Of a stretch of 37,979 nt of DNA, positions 1 through 6,728 are shown piece by piece. Made by a program: the position numbers and the translations under genes. The stretch's first letter is position 1. Every line of letters starts with the position of its first letter. The DNA is from CAZFMJ01 sp964520045 (GTDB lineage: Bacteria; Elusimicrobiota; Elusimicrobia; Elusimicrobiales; CAZFMJ01), in NCBI GenBank assembly GCA_964520045.1, contig CAZFMJ010000026.1, forward strand, positions 1 through 37,979. The letters are read 5' to 3'. The notes under the pieces were generated by a model. That model made no database searches, was not told the DNA's origin, and saw only the letters and a list, made by a program, of their open reading frames with translations.

Positions 1-50
1 TATATTTAAAGAACTTTTTTCGATTTATAAATGCCGAACAGGGGGGAACT

Positions 51-344
51 TCAGATTAGGTCTCCCAATCCAAGATAAGCACTTACATGAGCAAGTGGGA
101 AGATGCTGCTGTTTGTAATCGTAAAAGGGGCTGACATTGGATTGTCATTGTCAACCGAGTCGCCGTGTAGAACTGTTGGTCTAGGTAGCCCGGCTAATAT
201 TCCAGTGATAGTAGCGATAGCACCAGCAATTACAGAAATTATCAATGTCACTCTTTTTACTAACCTAAATCTATTAGAGCTTGTGTCTGCCTTCGTTTGG
301 TCTCTTGTTTGTGTTTTATTTACTCGTTTCGTTCTCTTGGACAT
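51..344 (-). CDS. Small single-pass membrane protein, unknown function
   Basis: 97 residues. The first ~28 are basic and polar, followed by one hydrophobic helix (about residues 31-51, VTLIISVIAGAIATITGILA) and a polar tail containing SAPFTITNSSIFPL. This suggests an inner-membrane protein with a cytoplasmic basic N-terminus. A Shine-Dalgarno-like AGGTG lies 10 nt upstream of the ATG, supporting this strand over the overlapping plus-strand frame. It is transcribed away from the rest of the element. Small membrane proteins are common in inovirus-like elements, but no specific family is recognised and the role is unknown. Confidence 0.5.
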   Translation of the reverse strand: MSKRTKRVNKTQTRDQTKADTSSNRFRLVKRVTLIISVIAGAIATITGILAGLPRPTVLHGDSVDNDNPMSAPFTITNSSIFPLAHVSAYLGLGDLI

Positions 345-744
345 CTATTTTTCACCTAAAAACGCTGTGGAATAATAAGCCACGTAGGGAAATATGCCAT
401 TTTTACAGTTTATGAATTTGCGTTTGCAAAAAAATATTATATAATTATTTTCGGTGGAAATGGTGAAAACCATAAAACAGAAACTATAATAATGAGGCCA
501 GGGCTAAACATTTAAGAAGAAACGGCTAATAACATATAAAGATCGCGCTCCTGCGGACTAGAGCTAACGAGAAGTTATCGAGGCTCCCCCCTGTGAAGCG
601 GACAAAACAAAATTTCAAAGCCAATAACCTACCAGAAAAAGCCAAAGCCATACCAGAAATAAAAATATCTAATCAATAAAAATCGTTTCCACGATTCGGG
701 GACAGTTTCCCTGTTGTGCTGTCCTTCTATTGTCTGAGGTCATC
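345..744. other. Non-coding AT-rich stretch in the element
   Basis: No convincing gene. The region lies between the leftward membrane-protein gene and the rightward replication genes, so it should hold promoters for both. A G+C-richer patch at about 540-605 has several short self-complementary segments (for example TAAC-GAGAA-GTTA flanked by GAGC/GGCTC-like sequence) and could be folded RNA or part of an origin; this is weak. Confidence 0.3.
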
Positions 745-969
745 ATGGATCGGAAACGAGAAGAAGATTTCCTGCGTGAAACCATTGCTGAATGGCAAGA
801 GGATTTTCCATATCCCTTGACTATGGATGATGCTTTTGAAATTTTCAGCAACATCACCGGCTATTTCAATTTACTTGATAAGTGGGACAGGGAAATAAAC
901 GGCGATCCGGAGTGCCGCCTCGGCCTTCAGGCCGGCGGCACCCGCCCGGACAACGAAAGGCCAGTATAA
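745..969 (+). CDS. Small acidic protein of the element, unknown function
   Basis: 74 residues from ATG 745 (MDRKREEDFLRETIAEWQ). The frame stays open upstream to a TTG at 730, but the ATG is the more natural start. The first ~55 residues are charged and probably helical. The last ~20 are encoded by DNA that forms the strong hairpins at 912-986, so the C-terminus may be constrained by DNA or RNA structure rather than protein function. It is the first gene of the rightward replication cluster and ends 38 nt before the replication initiator. No family is recognised; it may be a small regulatory or accessory replication protein, or not a real gene. Confidence 0.4.
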   Translation: MDRKREEDFLRETIAEWQEDFPYPLTMDDAFEIFSNITGYFNLLDKWDREINGDPECRLGLQAGGTRPDNERPV

Positions 970-1000
970 GTAATACTGGCCTTTCGTCTCAATTTTGAGA
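912..1000. other. Hairpin cluster before rep: candidate replication origin or attenuator
   Basis: Three adjacent inverted repeats are visible. 912-941: GTGCCGC/GCGGCAC enclosing CGGCC-ttca-GGCCG. 954-986: a perfect 14-bp stem CGAAAGGCCAGTAT / ATACTGGCCTTTCG with a 5-nt loop. 987-1000: TCTCAA-TT-TTGAGA. The replication initiator starts 8 nt later. In filamentous phages the hairpin-rich origin lies upstream of gene II, so this is a reasonable origin candidate. A transcription attenuator is the main alternative; no clean U-tract follows the big stem. Confidence 0.5.
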
Positions 1001-1007
1001 CTCTATT

Positions 1008-2069
1008 ATGATTGATTGGCTTGACATTGTAGTAAGCTATGCGCATAAAGAATGCATTTCTGACGGCCACGTTTATTCTACGGCAGAGGGTGGCTTGTTT
1101 GAATGGGAAGTGAATAAATCAAAGCAGGTCGAAGGTTCGCATTCTTCTACTGTCAAGATAAAAACCATAGGGCTTAAAAACGATGAAGATGATACGAATA
1201 CAGCTATACTTATTTCCGGCAACCCTGTTAAGTTCTTTCAAGGCCATAATTTATTCGGGACAGATGACGTGAAGCCACTTGCTTATCAATTTGTCCTGAA
1301 AGCTCTTGAAAAAATAGGCAGGGAACCCACGGAACAACTAAAAGATTTTCTGCGACGGGGATATTATAATATCAATCGTGTGGATTGCACATTGAATTTT
1401 GCGCTTGATTCCAGAGCTGACGTTAAAGCATGGATTAGAAAGGCAGTAAAACATGCCAGCGGGAAACATCAAAAAACATCTTCCTATTCAGAACAGACGG
1501 TATACATCGGCCAGCATTCCCGGAGAATAACAACAAAATTTTATTGCAAGGGTGATGAATTTGCGGCGCATAAATTACCTGAAACAATTCCTCATGAAAT
1601 CGGCATAAAACTTTCTGAATATGCCAATTCGCTATTGCGTTGCGAAGTCACATTGCGTCGGAAAATATTAAAAGAACGCAATTTGGACATGGGCTTGCAT
1701 TGGTTTAAGCCGAATCAAGTCCGGGAAATAGTACTGGAGCGAATAAAAGCCTTCAGACTGCCTGAGAACGTATTTCTGGGATCAAGTGTCATCTCAAATT
1801 TACAACCACGATTACAGCTTGCATATGATGGGTGGAAAACAGGAAAAGATTTAAGGGGACTTTTTACGCGGCCAACTTTTTATCGTTACCGCAAAGAGTT
1901 ATTGCCCCACGGGATTGATATATCCTGTGCATCAGGAAAAGAACAAACGGAATTTGAGATACCATTAAAGTCATTCCTTGAACGGCCTCCGGTGGAAGTC
2001 CCGGAATGGGCAAAAAATACAGAATATTATTATGAGCCGCTCCCGCTTCCGACATTGAATAATGTATAA
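1008..2069 (+). CDS. Replication initiation protein, filamentous phage gpII/gpX type (Phage_CRI-like)
   Basis: 353 residues. The opening MIDWLDIVVSYAH, then GLFEWEVNKSKQVEGSHSS, the central RVDCTLNFAL, and YIGQHSRRITTKFYCKGDE match the layout of phage/plasmid replication proteins of the II/X family, which nick the plus-strand origin to start rolling-circle replication. Length is near the usual 350-420. It follows the hairpin cluster closely, as expected if the origin sits there. No Shine-Dalgarno is evident before the ATG. The HTH gene starts 9 nt after its stop, suggesting an operon. The family assignment rests on motif recall, not a search. Confidence 0.75.
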   Translation: MIDWLDIVVSYAHKECISDGHVYSTAEGGLFEWEVNKSKQVEGSHSSTVKIKTIGLKNDEDDTNTAILISGNPVKFFQGHNLFGTDDVKPLAYQFVLKALEKIGREPTEQLKDFLRRGYYNINRVDCTLNFALDSRADVKAWIRKAVKHASGKHQKTSSYSEQTVYIGQHSRRITTKFYCKGDEFAAHKLPETIPHEIGIKLSEYANSLLRCEVTLRRKILKERNLDMGLHWFKPNQVREIVLERIKAFRLPENVFLGSSVISNLQPRLQLAYDGWKTGKDLRGLFTRPTFYRYRKELLPHGIDISCASGKEQTEFEIPLKSFLERPPVEVPEWAKNTEYYYEPLPLPTLNNV

Positions 2070-2078
2070 TGTTGGTAT

Positions 2079-2288
2079 ATGTCGAAACTTAAAATAAATG
2101 AGTATCTGACTGTGGCAGAAGCGGCAAAAGTTTTAGGCATCAGCCCGATGACACTACGGCGATGGGATGAATCAAATAAGTTTAAAGCCCGGCGGCATCC
2201 TATTTCGGGGTATAGACTTTATTTAAAAAAAGACTTAGATATAATTCTTAGGAAAATCAATTTAAAGACTGCTCTTAACAAAATGTGA
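2079..2288 (+). CDS. Excisionase-like / MerR-type HTH DNA-binding protein
   Basis: 69 residues. EYLTVAEAAKVLGISPMTLRRWDE is a classic winged-helix MerR/Xis helix-turn-helix. The following HPISGYRLY matches the wing of these proteins. It lies between the replication initiator and the recombinase, where a recombination directionality factor or element repressor would be expected. The ATG lies 9 nt after the rep stop. It could control excision, element transcription, or both; the sequence alone does not separate these. Confidence 0.75.
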   Translation: MSKLKINEYLTVAEAAKVLGISPMTLRRWDESNKFKARRHPISGYRLYLKKDLDIILRKINLKTALNKM

Positions 2289-2298
2289 GGTATAAATT

Positions 2299-2913
2299 AT
2301 GCCGACATTGAATAAAGAATTAGATATGGATAGATGTCCACATTGTAATGTGGACCTCCCACATTTAGTAGCTGTGTGGCAAACACAAACTGAATCGTAT
2401 GCAGACACAAATAAGCGTATGTGGATGGTATATGTTTGCGAACGATGTGGGGGGTTAATTGTTGCATCGTCACGCATTGGGTTCGGCCATCAAATTCACG
2501 AAATATATCCCAACAATATTGCAGTTAATGACGCGATCCCAGACCGTGCTCGAGCATATTTATCGCAAGCAATATCAAGTATTCATTCTCCTGCTGGTTC
2601 AATTATGCTTTGTGCATCTGCGGTAGATGCAATGTTAAAAGCGAAAAAGTATATCGATGGGAACCTATATGTGAGGATTGAACAAGCCGCAACTGATCAT
2701 CTAATAACCCGTGAAATGGCGCAGTGGGCACATGAAGTGCGACTCGATGCAAATGACCAACGTCATGCTGATGGTGAGGTTCCCTTGCCGGACGAACATG
2801 ATGCAGAAAAATGTATTCATTTCGCTCTTGCATTGGGAGAGTTTTTATTTGTTTTACCAGCCAAAATAAGTAAAGGATTAGCAGATGTAGCCAAAAAAGG
2901 TGCCGAGAAATAA
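2299..2913 (+). CDS. DUF4145-like protein with N-terminal zinc motif
   Basis: 204 residues. The N-terminus has CPHCNVD (about residues 13-19) and CERCGG (about residues 50-55), a likely zinc ribbon. The C-terminal half (ARAYLSQAISSIHSPAGSIMLCASAVDAML ... DANDQRHAD) resembles DUF4145, a helical domain often found in mobile-element and defence-associated proteins. Biochemical function is unknown. It is cotranscribed with the replication and recombinase genes by position (gaps of 10 and 15 nt). A cargo function, for example in host interaction or superinfection, is possible but unproven. Confidence 0.6.
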   Translation: MPTLNKELDMDRCPHCNVDLPHLVAVWQTQTESYADTNKRMWMVYVCERCGGLIVASSRIGFGHQIHEIYPNNIAVNDAIPDRARAYLSQAISSIHSPAGSIMLCASAVDAMLKAKKYIDGNLYVRIEQAATDHLITREMAQWAHEVRLDANDQRHADGEVPLPDEHDAEKCIHFALALGEFLFVLPAKISKGLADVAKKGAEK

Positions 2914-2928
2914 TTATTACCAAAAAGT

Positions 2929-4422
2929 ATGAATACTATTTCGTATGTCCGCGTATCAAGCAAGGAACAGGCTGAGGAGGGCTATTCCATAGAATCCCAG
3001 CAAAAGTTCCTGCGGGAATATGCCATTAAAAACAATCTTGAGATCGTAAAAGAATTTGTTGAAGTGGAAAGTGCAAAACAGATTGGGCGCAAGGCGTTTT
3101 CTGAAATGGTCGCATATCTCAAGCACAATTCCTCCGTCAAAACTGTTCTCTGCGAAAAAACCGATAGGCTATACCGGAATTTTACCGACTATGTGATTTT
3201 AGATCCGGATCAGATGGATATTACGCTCATCTTTGCGAAAGAGGGCGAAATAATCAGCAAGGATTCCCGCTCTCATCAAAAACTTGTGCACGGCTTAAAA
3301 GTTCTGCTTGCCAAAAACTATATCGACAACCTGCGGGAAGAATCAACCAAAGGGCTATTAGAAAAAGCCGAGCAGGGCGAATTCCCACAAGGCGCGCCTA
3401 TCGGTTACAAAAACAACAAGGAAACAAAAAAGATTGAAGTCGATATTGAGAAAGCCCCGATAGTCCGGCGGCTGTTTGAATTATATGCAAGCGGGAATCA
3501 CTCACTGGCGGGATTGCGCGATGCTGTCGTAGGCGAAGGGCTGATTTCAAAAACAGACAGAACGCTCTATAAAAGCCGTAATGAGGCGATATTGAAAAAT
3601 CCGATTTATTACGGTTATTTCCGGTGGCGTGGGCAGTTATACAAAGGCATACATGAGCCGATAATCTCCAAAATGCTGTTTGACTCCGTTCAGATGCAAT
3701 TGAAACGGCGCGGCAACCGCGTTAAGCAGACGAAAAGGAATTTTATGTATTCCGGTCTTTTAACCTGCGCCAAATGCGGGTGCTCCGTTACTGCGGAAAT
3801 CAAAAAGGGCAAATACATTTATTATCATTGCACTTGGAGTAAAGGCAAATGCGGCAATGGATATATTGGCGAACCTGAAGTCGAAAGGCAGTTGGGCGAA
3901 GCTATCAAACAGATTACCATCTCCGACAAAAGATTAAACTGGTTTAAAAAAGCATTGCTTGAAAGCCACGAGGATGAAAAGAAATATCATACCAAAACAG
4001 TCGATAATCTCAATAAAGAGTACGGGCAGTTACAGGATTGGATTGACAAAGCGTATCAGGACAGGCTTAAAGGGGTCATAGACAGCGCGTACTGGCTCAA
4101 GCTATCAAATGAATGGAGAACGAGGCAAACCGCGATACAGGAGCATTTAAACCGCTGTCAGAGCGCAAGTAAAAATTATTTGGATACCGGCTTCAGGATT
4201 TTAGAACTGGCAAGCAAGGCGTATGACTTATTCAAAGTTCGAGAACCACACGAAAAGCGGCAGCTGCTCAATTATGTATTATCGAACTGCACACTGAACG
4301 AAAAAAAGCTATATCCTGCCTATAAAAAACCCCTTGCCATACTGGCCAAAGGGTCTTCAAGTCTAAATTGGCTCCCCGGGCAGGACTCGAACCTGCAACC
4401 CTTCGGTTACAAGGGCCCCTGA
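2929..4422 (+). CDS. Large serine recombinase (integrase), C-terminus antisense to tRNA-Asn
   Basis: 497 residues. The N-terminal resolvase domain starts MNTISYVRVSSKEQ with the likely catalytic Ser10, and CEKTDRLYRNFTDY fits the resolvase active-site helix. A recombinase domain follows (GAPIGYKNN..., ILKNPIYYGYF). A zinc ribbon has CAKCGC at about 281 and HCTWSKGKC near 305, followed by a coiled coil (about 335-420). It would integrate and excise the element. The last ~16 residues (LPGQDSNLQPFGYKGP) are the antisense translation of the tRNA-Asn 3' exon and the end of its intron, so the native tail may have been replaced by host sequence at integration. The ATG lies 15 nt after the DUF4145 gene with only a weak ribosome-binding site. 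Confidence 0.9.
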   Translation: MNTISYVRVSSKEQAEEGYSIESQQKFLREYAIKNNLEIVKEFVEVESAKQIGRKAFSEMVAYLKHNSSVKTVLCEKTDRLYRNFTDYVILDPDQMDITLIFAKEGEIISKDSRSHQKLVHGLKVLLAKNYIDNLREESTKGLLEKAEQGEFPQGAPIGYKNNKETKKIEVDIEKAPIVRRLFELYASGNHSLAGLRDAVVGEGLISKTDRTLYKSRNEAILKNPIYYGYFRWRGQLYKGIHEPIISKMLFDSVQMQLKRRGNRVKQTKRNFMYSGLLTCAKCGCSVTAEIKKGKYIYYHCTWSKGKCGNGYIGEPEVERQLGEAIKQITISDKRLNWFKKALLESHEDEKKYHTKTVDNLNKEYGQLQDWIDKAYQDRLKGVIDSAYWLKLSNEWRTRQTAIQEHLNRCQSASKNYLDTGFRILELASKAYDLFKVREPHEKRQLLNYVLSNCTLNEKKLYPAYKKPLAILAKGSSSLNWLPGQDSNLQPFGYKGP

Positions 4423-4705
4423 ATTGCTTCAGGGCTTGGACTATCTCATATCCGTGAAATTCATACGCATGAATTTCTTACGGACTCAGGCGCTTCCATT
4501 TCTTCTTTTGCTGAGAAATGTACTCCCTTGCGGGATAGTCTCTGCACCTTCCGGTAATTGCGTTAAGTATTTACCGGCTTGGCTCAGGATTGTCCGATAT
4601 CTATTCGGAGTTCCCTGAATTCACCTGATTTTTCAACCACAGTTTCCTGTGGAAGCTGCATTTTGTTTTATACAGCCGAATGCTCCACCATTGAGCTACC
4701 GGGGA
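4369..4705 (-). tRNA. tRNA-Asn(GUU), interrupted by a group I intron
   Basis: Exon 1 is 4705-4672 (34 nt): acceptor TCCCCGG, D stem GCTC/GAGC, anticodon stem TTCGG, then CTGT. Exon 2 is 4409-4369 (41 nt): TAA, CCGAA, variable GGGTT, T stem GCAGG/CCTGC, T loop TTCGAGT, acceptor CCGGGGA, G73 and encoded CCA. Joined, the anticodon loop reads CUGUUAA, giving anticodon GUU (Asn). All stems pair. The intron interrupts between the second and third anticodon bases, so splicing is needed for function. The 3' half lies antisense to the serine recombinase tail and is the probable integration target. Confidence 0.9.
4410..4671 (-). ncRNA. Group I self-splicing intron in tRNA-Asn (262 nt, no ORF)
   Basis: The boundaries follow group I rules: the 5' exon ends in U (4672) and the intron ends in G (4410). 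P1 forms between exon GGCUGU (4677-4672) and guide GCAGCU (4659-4654), with the U.G pair at the splice site. P2 is CCACAG-GAAA-CUGUGG. Core elements are ATCCTGAGCCAAG (4590-4578), GTGCAGAGACTA (4547-4536) and GAGATAGTCC (4447-4438); P7 is GACUAU/AUAGUC. P6 contains CCGGUAA/UUACCGG, and a P9 hairpin CCCUGAA/UUCAGGG lies near the 3' end. The core strongly recalls the tRNA-Leu intron of cyanobacteria and plastids (subgroup IC3-like). It is too short for a homing endonuclease. Confidence 0.9.
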
Positions 4706-4731
4706 ATCACTTTACTTTTAACTTTCCCAAG

Positions 4732-4794
4732 AGCCGAATGCTCTCCTCCTTCGCTAAGGCTACGGAGAGACAGGCACCATTGAGCTACCGGGGA
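4732..4794 (-). pseudogene. Broken duplicate of the tRNA-Asn 5' half
   Basis: Minus-strand 4794-4775 repeats the first 20 nt of the tRNA exactly, and 4743-4732 continues with its nt 21-32 (GAGCATTCGGCT). Between them is a 31-nt insertion (4774-4744) containing a quasi-palindrome CTCC...GGAG. The copy stops in the anticodon loop, with no intron or 3' half. It starts 89 nt upstream of the intact tRNA start. It cannot give a functional tRNA. It may record a past recombination at this site. Confidence 0.75.
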
Positions 4795-4843
4795 ATATGA
4801 CAGCCGACATATGCAATTATACTTAATTTTTTGGTAAACTAGT

Positions 4844-5221
4844 ATGTCTCATATGAACACTGTTGAATATTATAGGGGTATTTTAGACAATCTGACCGGC
4901 GGACTTGTGAGCGTTGATATGAACGGAAGTATCGTTTATATGAATCCCATGTCGGGCAGAATACTGCGTTTGACGGATATCTCATTATTTAAGGGCGTTC
5001 ATTTCGAAAAAGCTTTGGCAGGTTTTCCGTCTTTATGCGGAGTGATAAACGAAACCCTTAAAACAAAAAACACCGTACGCAGGTCCGAGATTTCCATACT
5101 GCATGCCAACACTCCCCTGATAATAGGCTACAGCACTCTTCTTATAAAAGATAACGCGGGCGGTGTAATGGGGATAGCGGTAATTTTTCAGGACATAACC
5201 TTTGCCGCGGTCAAGAAATAG
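4844..5221 (+). CDS. Single PAS-domain protein
   Basis: 125 residues. YYRGILDNLTGGLVSVDMNGSIVYMNPMSGRILRL at the start, with a closing IAVIFQDIT strand, is a typical PAS fold. No kinase, GGDEF or HTH domain follows, so this is a stand-alone sensor or a partner for another protein. Two in-frame ATGs exist (4844 and 4853) with no clear ribosome-binding site before either. It lies 16 nt upstream of a small membrane protein that overlaps a DnaJ-like gene, so the three probably form an operon. Ligand and output are unknown. Confidence 0.75.
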   Translation: MSHMNTVEYYRGILDNLTGGLVSVDMNGSIVYMNPMSGRILRLTDISLFKGVHFEKALAGFPSLCGVINETLKTKNTVRRSEISILHANTPLIIGYSTLLIKDNAGGVMGIAVIFQDITFAAVKK

Positions 5222-5237
5222 CGCGAGGTAATATATT

Positions 5238-5480
5238 ATGCCCGACGATAAGACTAATAAACCCAATCAAATTCAGCCGCCGGCGAACGCTCCGGCTGGA
5301 AACACGCAGGAGAACCCCGGCCCCGGATGGCCTTACGCTGTTTTTGCCGGCGTATGGATCAGCGCTATTATTTTGGCGCTTGTTCTTCCCCGTTTTTTTA
5401 ATACCTCCGAAGCGCATATAGAGCGCTGGATACTGGTTTCTATGCTGCCGTTTTTTGCGGCGATAATCTGGAAAATATGA
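5238..5480 (+). CDS. Small membrane protein with two predicted helices
   Basis: 80 residues. A Pro/Asn-rich cytoplasmic-like N-terminus (about 1-30) precedes two hydrophobic helices (about 32-50 and 62-79). GCGCGAGGTAATATATT before the ATG offers a weak GAGGT ribosome-binding site. The stop overlaps the DnaJ-like start (ATGA), indicating translational coupling. It could anchor or regulate the chaperone, but no family is recognised. Confidence 0.65.
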   Translation: MPDDKTNKPNQIQPPANAPAGNTQENPGPGWPYAVFAGVWISAIILALVLPRFFNTSEAHIERWILVSMLPFFAAIIWKI

Positions 5481-6511
5481 GCCCGCAATTTAAAAATTAC
5501 TACGAGATATTGGGAGTGCAGCGTTCCGCTTCCGCCGATTCCATAAAGCAGGCGTACAGGAAGCTCGCGAAACGATATCATCCCGACATGCATCCGGAAA
5601 ATAAAAAAGCCGAGATGTCCGAAAAGTTCAAGGAAATAAACGAAGCTTATGAGGTTTTATCGGATGCCGGCAAGCGCTCCAAATATGACAGGCTGGGAGA
5701 GAACTGGCAGAGCGGACAGGAGTTTTCCCCTCCCCCCGGCAGGGGACCCGGCAATTTCAACGCTTATTACGGTTCCGGAGGCAGGCAGGCATATCCCGGC
5801 GGAGATTTTAAGGGTTTTTCCGGTTTCAGCGATTTTTTTGAAGCTCTTTTCGGAGACGCCGGAGCGGGCGGATTTCAGGAGGGCTTCAGCCATGGATTCC
5901 CGGGACAGCAGGCCGAAAGCCGCAGAACTTCAAGGGATGCGGAAGCGGAACTCCCGCTTTCCATAAAAGACGCCATTTCAGGAGGGCAAAAACAATTTTC
6001 ATTCCAAACCGCGGCGAAATGTCCGGCCTGCGGCGGCGCCGGACGGGGATTGAAACAGAAAGTCTGCATGACATGCGGAGGCGCCGGACAGGTGAGGATG
6101 CCTAGGACCGTAACAGTGAACCTGCCCAGAGGCATAAGGGACGCGATGAGGATACGTCTAAAAGGCCAATGGGACTCAGGCTCCGGACAGCCGGCCGACC
6201 TGTATCTTAAAATAAAGCTTCAGCCGGACCCGCTTTATTCAGTGAAAGGCGATGATCTGGAAACTACGGTTACGGTTATGCCGTGGGAAGCCGCTATGGG
6301 CGCTGAAATAAGGGTTCCGACCCCGGAAGGGCATATAATGATAAAACTTCCGGAGGGATCACATTCCGGAAAGAATTTGCGGATCGCCGGGAAAGGACTG
6401 CCTGCGCAAAACGGAGGCAGAGGCGATTTATACGCGGAAATAAACATAGACCTGCCTGACCGGATAACTCCGGACATGCTGGAGCTTTTCAAAAAAATGA
6501 AAGAGTTGTAA
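5477..6511 (+). CDS. DnaJ/CbpA-like co-chaperone with half zinc finger
   Basis: 344 residues. The J domain (about 7-70) carries HPD at 35-37, the signature that stimulates DnaK ATPase. A Gly/Phe-rich linker (about 80-150) follows. The cysteine-rich region contains only two CxxCxGxG repeats (CPACGGAG and CMTCGGAG) instead of the four in canonical DnaJ, enough for one zinc site. The C-terminal substrate-binding beta domains follow (LPRGIRDAMRIRLKGQ ... LPEGSHSGKNLRIAGKGLP). This is intermediate between type I DnaJ and type II CbpA. It is coupled by a 4-nt overlap to the membrane protein upstream; no dnaK is in the window. Confidence 0.85.
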   Translation: MSPQFKNYYEILGVQRSASADSIKQAYRKLAKRYHPDMHPENKKAEMSEKFKEINEAYEVLSDAGKRSKYDRLGENWQSGQEFSPPPGRGPGNFNAYYGSGGRQAYPGGDFKGFSGFSDFFEALFGDAGAGGFQEGFSHGFPGQQAESRRTSRDAEAELPLSIKDAISGGQKQFSFQTAAKCPACGGAGRGLKQKVCMTCGGAGQVRMPRTVTVNLPRGIRDAMRIRLKGQWDSGSGQPADLYLKIKLQPDPLYSVKGDDLETTVTVMPWEAAMGAEIRVPTPEGHIMIKLPEGSHSGKNLRIAGKGLPAQNGGRGDLYAEINIDLPDRITPDMLELFKKMKEL

Positions 6512-6531
6512 ATACAGGCTTTTAGGCTGCC

Positions 6532-6656
6532 CGCCAGACACTGGCGAGGTCTCGTTCTCCGCCGAAGGCGGAGAGACGAAAAGACTGTCCAAACCATCCT
6601 TTAACCTGAAAAATGTAATTACGCCCTCACCTTTTATCCTCTCCCCGAGGGAGAGG
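6532..6656. repeat. Cluster of short intergenic hairpins
   Basis: Three strong stems lie between the DnaJ-like gene and the next terminator: CGCCAG-aca-CTGGCG (6532-6546), CTCCGCC-gaa-GGCGGAG with outer TCGT/ACGA pairing (6553-6579), and CCTCTCCC-cga-GGGAGAGG (6638-6656). None has a clean T-run, so they look like small dispersed repeats rather than terminators. The second shares GGAGAGAC with the 31-nt insert in the tRNA pseudogene (4744-4774). Confidence 0.6.
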
Positions 6657-6674
6657 GGGATGCATAAAAAAATA

Positions 6675-6710
6675 GAAAGCCCTGCAATCTTAAATGAAAG
6701 CAGGGCTTTC
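6675..6710 (-). terminator. Rho-independent terminator after the secreted paralogue operon
   Basis: An 11-bp stem GAAAGCCCTGC / GCAGGGCTTTC with a 14-nt loop, followed on the minus strand by TATTTTTTTA. It lies 18 nt past the stop at 6729. Confidence 0.85.
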
Positions 6711-6728
6711 CATTTGTTTGAAATTTTT

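Larger units (their letters stand above)
1..4409. mobile_element. Integrated inovirus-like element, right part (left end outside window)
   Basis: The block combines a filamentous-phage-type replication initiator (1008-2069), an excisionase-like HTH protein (2079-2288) and a large serine recombinase (2929-4422) that ends inside a tRNA-Asn gene. It looks more AT-rich than the sequence after 4,800. Genes 745 to 4422 all read rightward with short gaps; the small membrane protein at 51-344 reads leftward. No coat, Zot-like assembly ATPase or secretin gene is visible here; they could lie left of position 1, or the element could be a defective or satellite form. The right boundary is placed in the tRNA 3' exon because that is where the recombinase frame meets the tRNA; the exact attachment core cannot be fixed without the left end. 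Confidence 0.65.

Noticed and set aside
103..375. Plus-strand frame of 90 codons at the left edge
   Set aside because: It is the antisense shadow of the minus-strand membrane protein, which has a better ribosome-binding site and a clear helix.
4410..4671. Homing endonuclease or reverse transcriptase in the intron
   Set aside because: 262 nt is fully used by the ribozyme core and no sense-strand frame of useful length exists; core motifs are group I, not group II.
4424..4800. Small plus-strand frames at 4424-4618 and 4579-4800
   Set aside because: They run antisense through the group I intron and tRNA exon and resemble no protein.
6638..6656. Terminator for the DnaJ-like gene
   Set aside because: The hairpin is strong but has no T-run; it is better read as a dispersed short repeat.
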